A stretch of 64,000 nt of DNA from Pseudomonadota bacterium (GCA_021781965.1 JAJXVU010000004.1:36222-100221); one strand, 5' to 3'. Counted from the stretch's first letter, positions 1-7,797 are shown. Numbers and translations: made by a program. Notes: generated from the sequence alone by a model not told the origin.

Positions 1-557
1 CCGGGGGCTAGATCGATATTCAACGAAGTAGATGTGGGTGCAGGTGGCGCTTTATATGGCGCAGCAGCTTGCGCACGCTGAGTTTGATCCAACATATTAC
101 GCAACGTATTGATTTGCTCGGGATTAAGCGGAAATGCATCTTGTGTTATGGAACGAAACGCGCCCGCATTGGCTAAGGCCTCATTGTCATCCGCAGGAAC
201 CCAAGAATTGGCGGGCGGCATAGTCGTTGTTGTGGGTGCTGGATTGGCGGCCGTATTGTTAGACGTAGCCGTACTGCTGTTTTGCGCTTGCCCATTCATA
301 AATTCTTCTAGGCTTTGATCCTGTTCATTATCACTTTGTGTGGTACTAGTAGGAGCAGGCGCATTGGCGCTCACTGTAGGATCCTGCCCTGGCGCAGCGG
401 GATTACTCTTTTGTGGCGTACTTATTTGCGTTTGTTTCTGCGCATCGGAGACAAAACTACGCGCAGTACTCAGCCCTAATAGATCGGCGCTGCTTTCTTC
501 AGCACGAATCCCTAGGCACATGAGTAACAAGCTTAATGCTACAAACAGTTTCCTCAA
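1..557 (-). CDS. dotH: DotH/IcmK, Dot/Icm outer-membrane core component (N-terminal part, cut by window edge)
   Basis: The 5' part of a gene running off the left edge. It begins at a TTG codon preceded by AAGGA eight bases upstream and starts with a typical signal peptide (RKLFVALSLLLMCLGIRA). A Pro/Thr/Ala/Asn-rich linker follows, then the conserved DotH stretch FPLNPEQINTLRNMLDQTQ and PAPTSTSLNIDLAPG, where the window ends. DotH (IcmK) is a periplasmic protein of the Dot/Icm type IVB outer-membrane core complex, working with DotC, DotD, DotF and DotG. In Legionella it lies inside an icm operon; here it appears to be the first gene of its transcript, with a lipoprotein gene rather than dotI upstream. 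Family assignment is from recognition of the conserved N-terminal motif; the C-terminal domain cannot be seen. Confidence 0.86.
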   Translation of the reverse strand, partial: MRKLFVALSLLLMCLGIRAEESSADLLGLSTARSFVSDAQKQTQISTPQKSNPAAPGQDPTVSANAPAPTSTTQSDNEQDQSLEEFMNGQAQNSSTATSNNTAANPAPTTTTMPPANSWVPADDNEALANAGAFRSITQDAFPLNPEQINTLRNMLDQTQRAQAAAPYKAPPAPTSTSLNIDLAP

Positions 558-745
558 TCGATTGTTCCTTAAATATACAACTCTGGGCCCGGGTGATTAG
601 TCTACAGAAATACACCACTAGCTGTAGTGTTATAAACCAGCTTCTCACCACTATATCATTGATATGGATTATAATATCATTTAGATGTAAAACATAGGTC
701 TAGTGCCATCCTTGGCTACTTTTTGGCAAGAAAACAACAAAGAAT

Positions 746-964
746 CTAGTCTTTTGTCAACTGATTACCAATATAGCCGCCCACTACGGCACCCCCGATG
801 GTAGCTGCCGTATTACCAGCACCGCTACCAAATTGACTGCCTATAACGCCACCGGCTACAGCACCGCCAACCGTCCCCACGTCTTGCTTAGTGATGTTGC
901 CATCACAGCCGACTAGACTGAGTGCCATCAGGCTGACTCCAATCGTTAAAGCTACTTTTTTCAT
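746..964 (-). CDS. Glycine-zipper 2TM small lipoprotein
   Basis: A 72-residue protein when started at the MKKVAL methionine rather than at a more upstream codon. It has a lipoprotein signal peptide with lipobox LVGC, then two glycine-zipper segments (GTVGGAVAGGVIGSQFG and ATIGGAVVGGYIGNQL), typical of the rickettsial 17-kDa antigen/SlyB glycine-zipper family. It is probably anchored in the outer membrane, possibly stabilising the envelope. It is transcribed in the same direction as dotH but with almost 190 bases between, so a functional link to the secretion system is not shown. Confidence 0.8.
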   Translation of the reverse strand: MKKVALTIGVSLMALSLVGCDGNITKQDVGTVGGAVAGGVIGSQFGSGAGNTAATIGGAVVGGYIGNQLTKD

Positions 965-1193
965 GAGAAACCCCCTTGCTACTACTATCAATAGTAGCAA
1001 AAATATACAGTTCTATAAGGGATCTGTTTAGGGAAAGCTTAACTCAGCGTATTTTTTTGAAAAGAAAGAAAATTTATATCGTTTTGAGGATATAGTGACA
1101 TGTCTTTATATATGGGATTAACGAAAAAAAGAAAGCCTTGATATGCAATTAATTGAAAAATAACAAATTATTTTGTTAAGTCCGTGTTGGTGA

Positions 1194-1224
1194 GCCGACC
1201 GCTGCATAGGCGGTCGGTTCTTTT
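1194..1224 (+). terminator. Strong rho-independent terminator with no obvious gene in front
   Basis: A perfect 8-bp stem CCGACCGC / GCGGTCGG with a 7-base loop, followed directly by TTCTTTT. It reads on the plus strand, but the preceding ~190 bases contain no convincing plus-strand ORF, so it may end an unannotated small RNA. The rest of the 965-1426 gap shows nothing I can name. Confidence 0.7.
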
Positions 1225-1426
1225 ACCTCCGCTAATCCCTTTAGCTACCTGTAAGCGTAGCAAAAAATTATTAAGGAAATATTAGGGATTGCACGAAAAT
1301 AAGAAATTTCTTAAAAATAATGGAAATATCTATGTTATATGGGGTTCTTCGAATGAGCGCTCAGATTAAATTGCCCTAAGCGATAGCCTTTTTCTGATTA
1401 TTTCGCTTCAACCGTATATCTAGCTT

Positions 1427-2062
1427 TTATTCACTAACTAAACTCAGTATCGTGAAGGATAGCGAAAGAGTCGCTATCAAGAAGAATAGTGCACTCGGGA
1501 TATAGCTAACAATCCTTTTTGTTTTTACAGAAGTAACCTGTGCTAACTTGTATTTTAAGCGATGACTGAAAATAGCCGCAGATGAATTGGCGGCTAAACC
1601 ACATAGATTAAAAGCCAAACCTAAGAAAAAGAATATTTTTATATTTCTGTGATCAGTAGGTACAAACTGTGGCAACAGGGTAATAAAAAATAATAGAATT
1701 TTAGGATTGGTAATATTTAAAGTAATCCCCGACAATAATGTACTGGTTTTACTTTTAATAATTTTCTTCGCTGTTAGTACTTTTTGGTTGGGTAATGCTT
1801 TATAAGCAAGATATAGCAAATACAAAGCACCCAATATTCTTAAACCAGAATAGACCACGGGAGAAGCTAGAATTAACGTCGCTAAGCCTAATGCTGTTAT
1901 CACTACATAAATGAAAGTCCCTAACTCAACTCCCAATGCAGCCAATACGCCTGCGCGTTTGCCATGATCTATAGACGTATTGATGCAATACATCATCGCC
2001 GGACCAGGCGTTAAAGCCATGGTTACAGCGACTAGGGCAAAGTAGAATAGATAATCATACAT
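1427..2062 (-). CDS. LysE/RhtB family amino-acid exporter
   Basis: A 211-residue inner-membrane protein with about six hydrophobic segments. The N-terminus MYDYLFYFALVAVTMALTPG contains the LysE/RhtB signature (TPGPAMM), and the segment ITNPKILLFFITLLPQFV matches the second conserved block of the family. Such proteins export amino acids such as threonine, homoserine or lysine by proton antiport; the substrate cannot be read from sequence. The length fits the family. It is an isolated gene. Confidence 0.88.
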   Translation of the reverse strand: MYDYLFYFALVAVTMALTPGPAMMYCINTSIDHGKRAGVLAALGVELGTFIYVVITALGLATLILASPVVYSGLRILGALYLLYLAYKALPNQKVLTAKKIIKSKTSTLLSGITLNITNPKILLFFITLLPQFVPTDHRNIKIFFFLGLAFNLCGLAANSSAAIFSHRLKYKLAQVTSVKTKRIVSYIPSALFFLIATLSLSFTILSLVSE

Positions 2063-2132
2063 GGTGGGCTCTTTTATTTGTAAGAATGAACACAGATATT
2101 ATCGCATAATTTAATAACTATTGTAAGATACT

Positions 2133-3323
2133 TTATATGAACAAATCTTCAATAGCCGTGGTAAAGAAAGTTTCCAAGGGCATCCCTTGGCCGCCTATTT
2201 GCAATAATTTATACGGTTTAAATGCTTGATTAAATGCCGCCATAGCTGAAATTTTTTCAGTTACATTACTTTTTACCTCTAAAGCCACAACCTTATCGCC
2301 TTTCTGCAGCACAAAATCCACTTCCGCATTGCCCTCACGCCAATAATAAACTTGAATAGATGTGCCTATGGCTTGATTAATTAAATGCCCGCCCACAGCA
2401 GATTCAACCCACTGTCCCCAATAAGCAGGGTTTTGTGTGACTTCACTAAAACTATAATTGTTTTGCACACTTAAAAGAGTATTGTTATAAACCTGGAATT
2501 TTGGACTAGAACCACGTTTACGTACTTCTTGCCCCGCGTATTTTTCCAAACCACACAACATGTTAACTTGATTGAGTAATCTCAAATAATGCGACAACGT
2601 TGTGGTATTGCCAGCATCTTGTAGTTGCCCCAACATCTTTTGGTAAGATAATATTTTTCCTGAGTAATGGCAACCAACCTGAAATAAACGTCGTAGCAAA
2701 GCGGGTTTATCGATGCGCACCATCAATAAAATATCGTATGCCAGAGTCGGTTCAATTAAAGACTCCCTTACATATTTCACCCAACGGTCAATATCATTTA
2801 CGAAGTCTACAGCCCCGGGATAACCACCAAAATAAATATAGTGTGGTAAATCCCAATCAAAGGCTTCTCGCATTTCGCGAAAGCTCCAATGTGTAGCATG
2901 AATAACTTCAAATCGCCCCATTAAACTTTCAGTTAAACCCTGTTGCAATAATAAAGGTGCTGAGCCCAAAATGACAACCTTGAGCGTACTCCCCCGTCGA
3001 CTATCTTCATCCCATAGCAGCTTAACAAGTCTAGACCAATCGGCAATTCTTTGAATTTCATCCACGATCAATACAGTATCTTGTGTATTTGTGGCCGCCA
3101 TTTGTCGCGCCACGTCCCATTGTTGTAATAACCAAGTCGGGGCATCTAACGTAAGTTCATCGGCACTGACATAATGTGCTCGCCCTGGAAATAAGGGTAA
3201 TATTTGCTGAGTTAGCGTCGTTTTCCCCACTTGCCTAGGGCCTGCTAACACTTGGATGAAGCGTCTAGGTTCTGCTAAACGTGACATAAGTTTTTGAAAA
3301 ATATCTCTTTTATAAGTTTCCAC
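2133..3323 (-). CDS. AAA ATPase with DUF4143-type C-terminal nuclease-like domain
   Basis: A predicted ATPase of about 396 residues. The Walker A motif is GPRQVGKTT and the Walker B region is TVLIVDEIQ. The C-terminal third contains EVDFVLQKGDKVVALEVKSN, the PD-(D/E)xK-like block seen in DUF4143 proteins, so the order is an AAA-type ATPase followed by a nuclease-fold domain. I chose a GTG start because AGGA stands seven bases upstream; the further-upstream TTG lies inside a long palindrome and has no ribosome-binding site. The cellular role of this family is not established. A second, different member lies at 58525-59685. Confidence 0.82.
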   Translation of the reverse strand: METYKRDIFQKLMSRLAEPRRFIQVLAGPRQVGKTTLTQQILPLFPGRAHYVSADELTLDAPTWLLQQWDVARQMAATNTQDTVLIVDEIQRIADWSRLVKLLWDEDSRRGSTLKVVILGSAPLLLQQGLTESLMGRFEVIHATHWSFREMREAFDWDLPHYIYFGGYPGAVDFVNDIDRWVKYVRESLIEPTLAYDILLMVRIDKPALLRRLFQVGCHYSGKILSYQKMLGQLQDAGNTTTLSHYLRLLNQVNMLCGLEKYAGQEVRKRGSSPKFQVYNNTLLSVQNNYSFSEVTQNPAYWGQWVESAVGGHLINQAIGTSIQVYYWREGNAEVDFVLQKGDKVVALEVKSNVTEKISAMAAFNQAFKPYKLLQIGGQGMPLETFFTTAIEDLFI

Positions 3324-3340
3324 GGGAAGATCCTGTAAAT

Positions 3341-3380
3341 TACTCAACGTATTGAGTAATTTTACTCAATACGTTGAGTA
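3341..3380. promoter_or_regulatory. 40-bp near-perfect palindrome upstream of the ATPase gene (possible operator)
   Basis: The outer 17 bases on each side are exactly complementary (TACTCAACGTATTGAGT and its reverse complement), interrupted only at the centre. It sits about 20 bases before the chosen start of the ATPase gene. The inner 16-bp unit TGAGTAATTTTACTCA recurs exactly at 3397-3412. Paired copies of a palindrome at a promoter suggest a repressor site, but an mRNA hairpin or a mobile-element end is also possible. Confidence 0.55.
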
Positions 3381-3396
3381 AAATCAAGAGGTAGAT

Positions 3397-3412
3397 TGAG
3401 TAATTTTACTCA
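3397..3412. promoter_or_regulatory. Second copy of the TGAGTAATTTTACTCA unit
   Basis: An exact repeat of the core of the 3341-3380 palindrome, 44 bases further upstream of the ATPase gene. The spacing of about four helical turns is compatible with cooperative binding of a dimeric regulator; this is inference. Confidence 0.45.
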
Positions 3413-3466
3413 GTGTTGAGTATAATTATAGAAAAAACTTATATCTCACTGAATTATAACAAAATA

Positions 3467-3497
3467 GTAACTTGGCAGACACCGTCTGCCAAGTTAC
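3467..3497. repeat. Perfect 14-bp inverted repeat with 3-base loop
   Basis: GTAACTTGGCAGAC, loop ACC, and the exact complement GTCTGCCAAGTTAC. It is a very stable hairpin between the ATPase promoter region and the next gene. It lacks a T-run on either strand, so a classical terminator is unlikely. It is bounded by GTAAC/GTTAC like the dispersed repeat family elsewhere in the window, but it has no internal similarity to that family. Confidence 0.6.
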
Positions 3498-3623
3498 AAA
3501 TAACATTCGCTTTAGCTGATGTGGCAATGTCAAGACTGTTGGCTGAAAAGTTAATTAGTCATTTAACTTAATAGCACACTAAGTGTAATCTATAGAATGA
3601 TATTATGTGTTTTTATTGTTTAA

Positions 3624-4400
3624 TTAAAAAACATCTGGTAGATAAATACCCCTGACTACTCTGCTTGGGATAGGATCTTTAAACTTTTGATTCAAAATGA
3701 ATAATATTTTAGCAATCCCTGTTCTAAATTTATTAATTGTCTTAATCATTTCGCTATATGAAAAAGCTTGTGTATCGAGTCCTTCATGTTTAAAATCATT
3801 ATTTATTTTTTTTAGAAAACAAAAATCGATCCATATTGATGCTGGAGATTGATTCATCTTATACCCAACCATTCTATGAAACCAGTCATTTAGTTTAGTA
3901 TCTAATCGCGATTCTTTTTCATCGAAAATAGGAACATCGCTCCTTTTATTGTATATAAGGGCTTTTCTTGTAATATAGTTTTCTATAGCGATAATACCAT
4001 GAGTAATACAGCTTAATAATGCAGCCCCATCGTTCATTTTAATAGATTGCTCTCTTTCTTCTAATGCTTTTTTATAAGAACTATGATAAGGAAGTATATT
4101 GAATTGACCTGGTTCAGATAGTTTTTTAGTAATTACTCCTTTTTCTTGCATCGAAATTTCAACATTCGGATATGGGCTATGCCATTCATAACCTAAAATA
4201 TTTTCCACAAATGGAATAGCTTTTAGATATCTAGTTTTTTCAATCAAAAACTTCCATTTTTCACCATTACTCTCAAAAAAATACTTGATTTCATCATTGG
4301 ATATGTTTCTTAGTTCCTTCCGTGAATGATCTGAAAATTTAGTCATATCGTATATAAGACATTCTGCTTGTTTAGCAGAAATCATTGGTTTTTCTCTCAT
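3624..4400 (-). CDS. Hypothetical protein, possible HEPN-like
   Basis: A protein of 258 residues from the ATG that has AGGTGA five bases upstream. I do not recognise a family with confidence. It is AT-rich, largely helical and without a signal peptide. The C-terminal half has a helix pair with KKINNDFKHEG, which resembles the RNA-cutting N/R-x(4-6)-H motif of HEPN proteins, although the usual arginine is absent. It lies 32 bases after a truncated antitoxin-like ORF on the same strand, and another HEPN-like protein is nearby (5817-6848). A toxin or abortive-infection role is only inference. Confidence 0.55.
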   Translation of the reverse strand: MREKPMISAKQAECLIYDMTKFSDHSRKELRNISNDEIKYFFESNGEKWKFLIEKTRYLKAIPFVENILGYEWHSPYPNVEISMQEKGVITKKLSEPGQFNILPYHSSYKKALEEREQSIKMNDGAALLSCITHGIIAIENYITRKALIYNKRSDVPIFDEKESRLDTKLNDWFHRMVGYKMNQSPASIWIDFCFLKKINNDFKHEGLDTQAFSYSEMIKTINKFRTGIAKILFILNQKFKDPIPSRVVRGIYLPDVF

Positions 4401-4432
4401 GAATATCACCTTTTTTAAATGCTCTTCCAAAT

Positions 4433-4606
4433 CTAGTAACCAATTGCTTTTACTGCTTCTACTTGAGCCTTTTCAGCTATTTGTCTAGCTCGTACTAAAG
4501 TGGTTAACAAAGAAAACTCTCCTTCAAGCTCGTCGTAAGCTTTCTTTACACCTGATCGCTTTAGTGCTTTTTCAACTAACTCTCGATGTTTATTATTTGC
4601 TTTCAT
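4433..4606 (-). pseudogene. Truncated XRE/HigA-type antitoxin-like ORF (57 aa)
   Basis: The 57-residue ORF starts MKANNKHRELVEKALKRSG and continues KKAYDELEGEFSLLTTLVRA and RQIAEKAQVEAVKAIGY before a stop. This matches the N-terminal half of XRE-family antitoxin-like proteins, which would go on into the recognition helix of the helix-turn-helix. It ends exactly where that helix should begin, so it is probably a truncated or decayed gene. It is preceded by AAGGAGAAA just upstream of the ATG, so it may still be translated. Confidence 0.55.
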
Positions 4607-4917
4607 ATTTTCTCCTTATAAAGAATTGTGGCACTGATATACCTCATCTTTTTACCCCTGGATTGCTTTGCAGCTCTCATCTTATTCTGCGCCATTCAAC
4701 CCTTTCGCCGCTATCACCAAACATAGTCTCTATTATAAATCCGTTACTCACTTGTGCGCAATGACGAAAGCAGAGAATTCATTGCTAACGTAGCTATTTC
4801 ATAAGCGGTTTGTGCAACTAAAACTTTTCATTGTTATCATCGCACTAAGTGACGGAAAAAACAAAAAAACTCTCCTAAAGCTTTCTTTTTTTATTTTCTT
4901 TTGCTATGATGGTGATT

Positions 4918-5073
4918 GTGTGGTAGTGAATATCACGCACAAGGAGCAACCCTGAATCTGTCTGGAAATTTCGTATGGCTCAAGGTTGCAGTAGCTAAGT
5001 AGCGCCCCTCTGGCAAGCTGAACACAAGCCAAAGGGACTAACTTGAACCTTACCTAAATAAGGAAACAAGGTG
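4918..5073 (+). ncRNA. Structured 5' leader with several hairpins ahead of two tiny ORFs and csrA
   Basis: This stretch folds on paper into successive hairpins: GCAACC (about 4946) with GGTTGC, CCCTCTGGC with GCCAAAGGG, and CCTTA with TAAGG immediately before the first small ORF. It carries AAGGAG, CTGGAA and AAGGAA, resembling the A(N)GGA elements that CsrA binds. I considered 6S RNA and did not find its fold convincing. The rest of the 4607-4917 gap holds a degenerate copy of a dispersed repeat (CTGGATTGC at 4664 to GCAATGACGAA at 4759). No experimental family is recognised. Confidence 0.35.
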
Positions 5074-5238
5074 ATGAAAATTATATCACATCGTTTTTCT
5101 CTCGCCCACCATAAATCGGGCCAAAATGTAAACACAAATCCAGGCTCAGCCTATTTTTTGACTAAAAAGAAGTTCTTTTTGGTCTTAAATCGCTTTAAAC
5201 GCCGGATTGTGGCGTCTGTAGAAGCCCGCGCTTCTTAG
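5074..5238 (+). CDS. Small basic ORF (54 aa) in the csrA leader
   Basis: The ATG follows AAGGA nine bases upstream. The product starts MKIISHRFSLAHHKSGQ and ends RFKRRIVASVEARAS; it is Lys/Arg-rich with a short hydrophobic stretch. No family is recognised. Its early codons contain CGCCCACCATAA, which is the exact complement of a site in the second small ORF (5349-5360). It may be a real small protein or a leader peptide whose translation changes mRNA folding. Confidence 0.45.
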   Translation: MKIISHRFSLAHHKSGQNVNTNPGSAYFLTKKKFFLVLNRFKRRIVASVEARAS

Positions 5239-5316
5239 TTTTTTTCAGTGACTGCGTACAGCACTTTATGCCTACGCATGTACTATCTGGATATTAAACC
5301 AAGGAGAAAACTAGAG

Positions 5317-5412
5317 ATGGGTTTTTTAAGACGCGCATATTGCGTACCTTATGGTGGGCGCGGTCCACCATTTAAAAATTTTTATGCACTCATTGCTACT
5401 AATGTGCAATAG
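5317..5412 (+). CDS. Small ORF (31 aa) in the csrA leader
   Basis: The ATG is preceded by AAGGAG eleven bases upstream. The 31-residue product runs MGFLRRAYCVPYGGRGPP and then KNFYALIATNVQ. No family is recognised. Its middle encodes the hairpin ATGGTGG/CCACCAT and also the 12-base complement of 5103-5114 in the previous ORF, so two mutually exclusive RNA pairings are possible. It ends about 110 bases before csrA. Confidence 0.4.
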   Translation: MGFLRRAYCVPYGGRGPPFKNFYALIATNVQ

Positions 5413-5520
5413 ATATAGAAAATTTACTTTCAAACACTAACTGCTCAATGAGAATATGAGAAGTAGACTATGTTTTTATCTTTTTTTATTGAGTGGCTAC
5501 GCAATAGGAGAAAACAGAAA

Positions 5521-5703
5521 ATGTTAGTTTTAACACGACGTATAGGTGAGAACATTGTTATAGACGATGATATTATCATTCGAGTATTGGATATAGGTGG
5601 GCAAGTGAAGCTGGGCATTGAAGCACCGGAAAGCGTGACGGTGCATAGGGAGGAAATCTATGAAAAAATCCAATCGGGACGGCGGCTAGACTCAATGGAC
5701 TAG
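5521..5703 (+). CDS. csrA: CsrA/RsmA carbon storage regulator
   Basis: A 60-residue RNA-binding dimer-forming protein. [18 protein letters not shown] is the standard N-terminus with the RNA-contacting L4 and R6 region, followed by the second conserved strand region [20 protein letters not shown]. The start is the internal ATG at MLVLTRR; a longer upstream reading frame is discarded because the family always starts here and TAGGAG lies about ten bases upstream. CsrA binds GGA motifs in mRNA leaders and represses or stabilises transcripts; in Legionellales it controls the replicative/transmissive switch, and extra copies often travel on mobile elements. The neighbourhood of HEPN- and antitoxin-like genes suggests this may be such an accessory copy. 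Confidence 0.93.
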   Translation: MLVLTRRIGENIVIDDDIIIRVLDIGGQVKLGIEAPESVTVHREEIYEKIQSGRRLDSMD

Positions 5704-5730
5704 TGTTACTATTTTTGACATGCAAAACCA

Positions 5731-5757
5731 AAAAGCCTCGCGGATGTGGGGCTTTTA
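5731..5757 (+). terminator. Terminator after csrA
   Basis: AAAAGCCTC and GGGGCTTTT pair around GCGGATGTG about 28 bases after the csrA stop codon, with the T-run built into the right arm. Reads on the plus strand. Confidence 0.75.
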
Positions 5758-5816
5758 TTGGTATCTATTAGCCAATAGATCTTGAAAAAAAATCAAATAC
5801 ATACTAATATGCAGCA

Positions 5817-6848
5817 ATGAAATATTATTACGCAATTTTTAAAAAGACTGCTGAAGCAATTGAAGTTACATTCCCAGATTTAGACGGTTGTGTTACTTTT
5901 GGCGACACTTGGGAAGAAGCACTCGAAAATGCAAAAAACGTTTTGGCTGGATGGTTAGCTCTCGCAGATAAAATTTATAAAAAAGAACCATCAAAACATG
6001 ACGAGCTTGTTCATTTATCAGGAGAACTTGTTCCTATTGTTGTTAATACAAAGCACTGCAGTTCATGCACGTGTAAAGTAAGCAAAAAAACGGTGCCTAA
6101 AGAAGAAGAGGAAAAATATCGTTCCTGGGTAACTGTTTCACTTATTAACAAAATAAGCGAGTTTCAGCATCGCCTTTCAGAAATTGTTACGGCTTGTGAT
6201 GAAACAATGAATTTATTTAAACTGGGGTATATTGATTCTGTTATCCAAAAAAGTAATGGGGAAAATTATCGTTTAGTCTGCTATAGTTTCTCTTCATTCT
6301 CAAGTGTTGTTTTAACGCTCAAAGATTCGGTTACCACATCTCTTGAAGAATGTTTCCCAAAAATTAAAATAAAAAAATTATTTAAATGTAAACACATGAG
6401 GTTTATACTTGATAGCCGCAATGCAATCACTCATGATGGAAACTCAATAATCAATGGATGTTTAAATGGGTTATATTTTGTAGGCTCTAATATTATAAGA
6501 CGACTAGATAACAATAAGGAACTCATAGAGATTAAGGCCCCTATCACCGATATTCGAACGTTATGTTTAGAATTTGCCTTAGACTATTGTATGTGTATTC
6601 ATCAACTTTTTGCGGAGGCGGTTAAAAATGGATATAAAGATAGAAAAGGCGACATTAGCGAACTTAAACAAGCTATTAATGAATCAAATATAACCCCACC
6701 CTATATCCGATCTATTGAGTTTGATTGGGAAGAAATGGCGAAAATAGTAAATAATACTGAGCCGAAAACTGTTGAAAATATCATGCATAATTTAAGCGAA
6801 GTAATTGACTACTGTAAGCTAAAAACACAAGAAACGGCAGCATTATGA
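5817..6848 (+). CDS. HicB-like domain fused to a HEPN-like domain
   Basis: A 343-residue protein. Residues 1-55 (YYAIFKKTAEAIEVTFPDLD, then GCVTFGDTWEEALENAKNVL) are the HicB antitoxin fold. A short cysteine cluster follows (CSSCTC), then a mostly helical region. Residues 199-208 read DSRNAITHDG, giving R201-x4-H206, the catalytic motif of HEPN ribonucleases. No hicA gene is adjacent. One reading is a single-chain toxin-antitoxin fusion, in which the HicB fold holds the HEPN RNase in check; another is that HicB-like folds are only used as a targeting module. Its 3' end overlaps the convergent gene by a few bases. Confidence 0.6.
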   Translation: MKYYYAIFKKTAEAIEVTFPDLDGCVTFGDTWEEALENAKNVLAGWLALADKIYKKEPSKHDELVHLSGELVPIVVNTKHCSSCTCKVSKKTVPKEEEEKYRSWVTVSLINKISEFQHRLSEIVTACDETMNLFKLGYIDSVIQKSNGENYRLVCYSFSSFSSVVLTLKDSVTTSLEECFPKIKIKKLFKCKHMRFILDSRNAITHDGNSIINGCLNGLYFVGSNIIRRLDNNKELIEIKAPITDIRTLCLEFALDYCMCIHQLFAEAVKNGYKDRKGDISELKQAINESNITPPYIRSIEFDWEEMAKIVNNTEPKTVENIMHNLSEVIDYCKLKTQETAAL

Positions 6849-7685
6849 AATCAAAGTGCTCAATTTTTTAATAGCACTTTTAATAAAGTCGGGGTAATAT
6901 GGCTGAATTATATGTTCAATTTTATGCCAGAGCAACAATAATATAACAATAATCAGCCCTGTTACCCACTTCAACCAATGCTCGTATATCTTTTTGCCCA
7001 CAGATTTTAGCATAATAGAAATATTACTTTTAAACCTTAGCCATTTTAACGAGATTTTTTTTGATGCAGAATAACACGTAAGCTTTGTTTTTAAGCTGGC
7101 TATTTGTCTTGAGAATAGTCCGAGAAAAGCTCTATCTTTATTGTCAGTAAGATCATATCTTTCCTCTGGAAACCAACTTTTTCTACTGTCACAATCAATA
7201 TTGTCTAACATCTGCATACAGTCTGCTTTCCAAGTTTTATACGCTTCAAAATCAAAAGCGCTAAATGAAACAGCATTATGCAATGACAGTTTTTTTATAA
7301 TTTCTGTTCTTCTCTGTAGGTCTATTTTATCTTCAGACATATCTTCAACAGGAATATATTCTAAATAAAATTTTTGAGGGAAATTCTTTATGTTCTCAAA
7401 TACGCGTGCCTCTATCCTTTTATTCTCTTTATCAAAATATATATAAATGATAGGGTCCACTCCTTTTTTTGAAGGAACGGATCTATCACGAGAAAAACCA
7501 TTAGACTCAACAGGAAGAAAATTAATAGTCGATAGTACTGATTTATCATATTCTTGATATTTCAAAAAAAGTTGTTCTCCACTGCTTATAAGTTTTTCTA
7601 TATTTTTTACCGCTTCATTTGGTTTTATTTTTAATAAAAACACATTACATGCTGCTAACTCTTTTAAACATGCTTTACTTATCAT
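6843..7685 (-). CDS. Hypothetical protein with a single C-terminal membrane helix
   Basis: 280 residues, family not recognised. The soluble N-terminal part is Lys/Glu-rich with few aromatic residues. Near the C-terminus WLKWVTGLIIVILLLLWH is a clear transmembrane segment followed by about 25 residues, so the protein is probably tail-anchored in the inner membrane or, if exported by Dot/Icm, in a host membrane. It is AT-rich like the surrounding island and faces the HicB-HEPN gene tail to tail. No functional claim is made. Confidence 0.6.
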   Translation of the reverse strand: MISKACLKELAACNVFLLKIKPNEAVKNIEKLISSGEQLFLKYQEYDKSVLSTINFLPVESNGFSRDRSVPSKKGVDPIIYIYFDKENKRIEARVFENIKNFPQKFYLEYIPVEDMSEDKIDLQRRTEIIKKLSLHNAVSFSAFDFEAYKTWKADCMQMLDNIDCDSRKSWFPEERYDLTDNKDRAFLGLFSRQIASLKTKLTCYSASKKISLKWLRFKSNISIMLKSVGKKIYEHWLKWVTGLIIVILLLLWHKIEHIIQPYYPDFIKSAIKKLSTLIS

Positions 7686-7737
7686 AATTGTTTCTCTTAT
7701 ATTTTTATAAAATTTTTTGCATTTTTACAACCAGTAT

Positions 7738-7797
7738 TTTTACTGGATTGCCACGCCTTGTTCGCTACACTCACTGGCTCGCAATGACGAACGGGTA
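7738..7797. repeat. Dispersed palindromic repeat (TACTGGATTGCC ... CGCAATGACGAA)
   Basis: A short imperfect palindrome. TTTTTACTGGATTGCCACG forms one arm; related pieces occur at 4664-4770 (CTGGATTGC ... GCAATGACGAA) and at 13890-13910 (TGGCAATCCAGTAA, inverted). Similar TGGATTGC/GCAATGAC palindromes are common between genes of intracellular bacteria. No coding function. Confidence 0.5.

Noticed and set aside
1..600. Plus-strand ORFs at 109-318 and 340-600
   Set aside because: They are antisense to the dotH signal peptide and proline-rich linker, which has a clear family motif.
4918..5073. Possible 6S RNA (ssrS)
   Set aside because: The CCCTGA start and some stems recall 6S RNA, but the long closing stem and central bubble are not formed, and two mini-ORFs follow directly.
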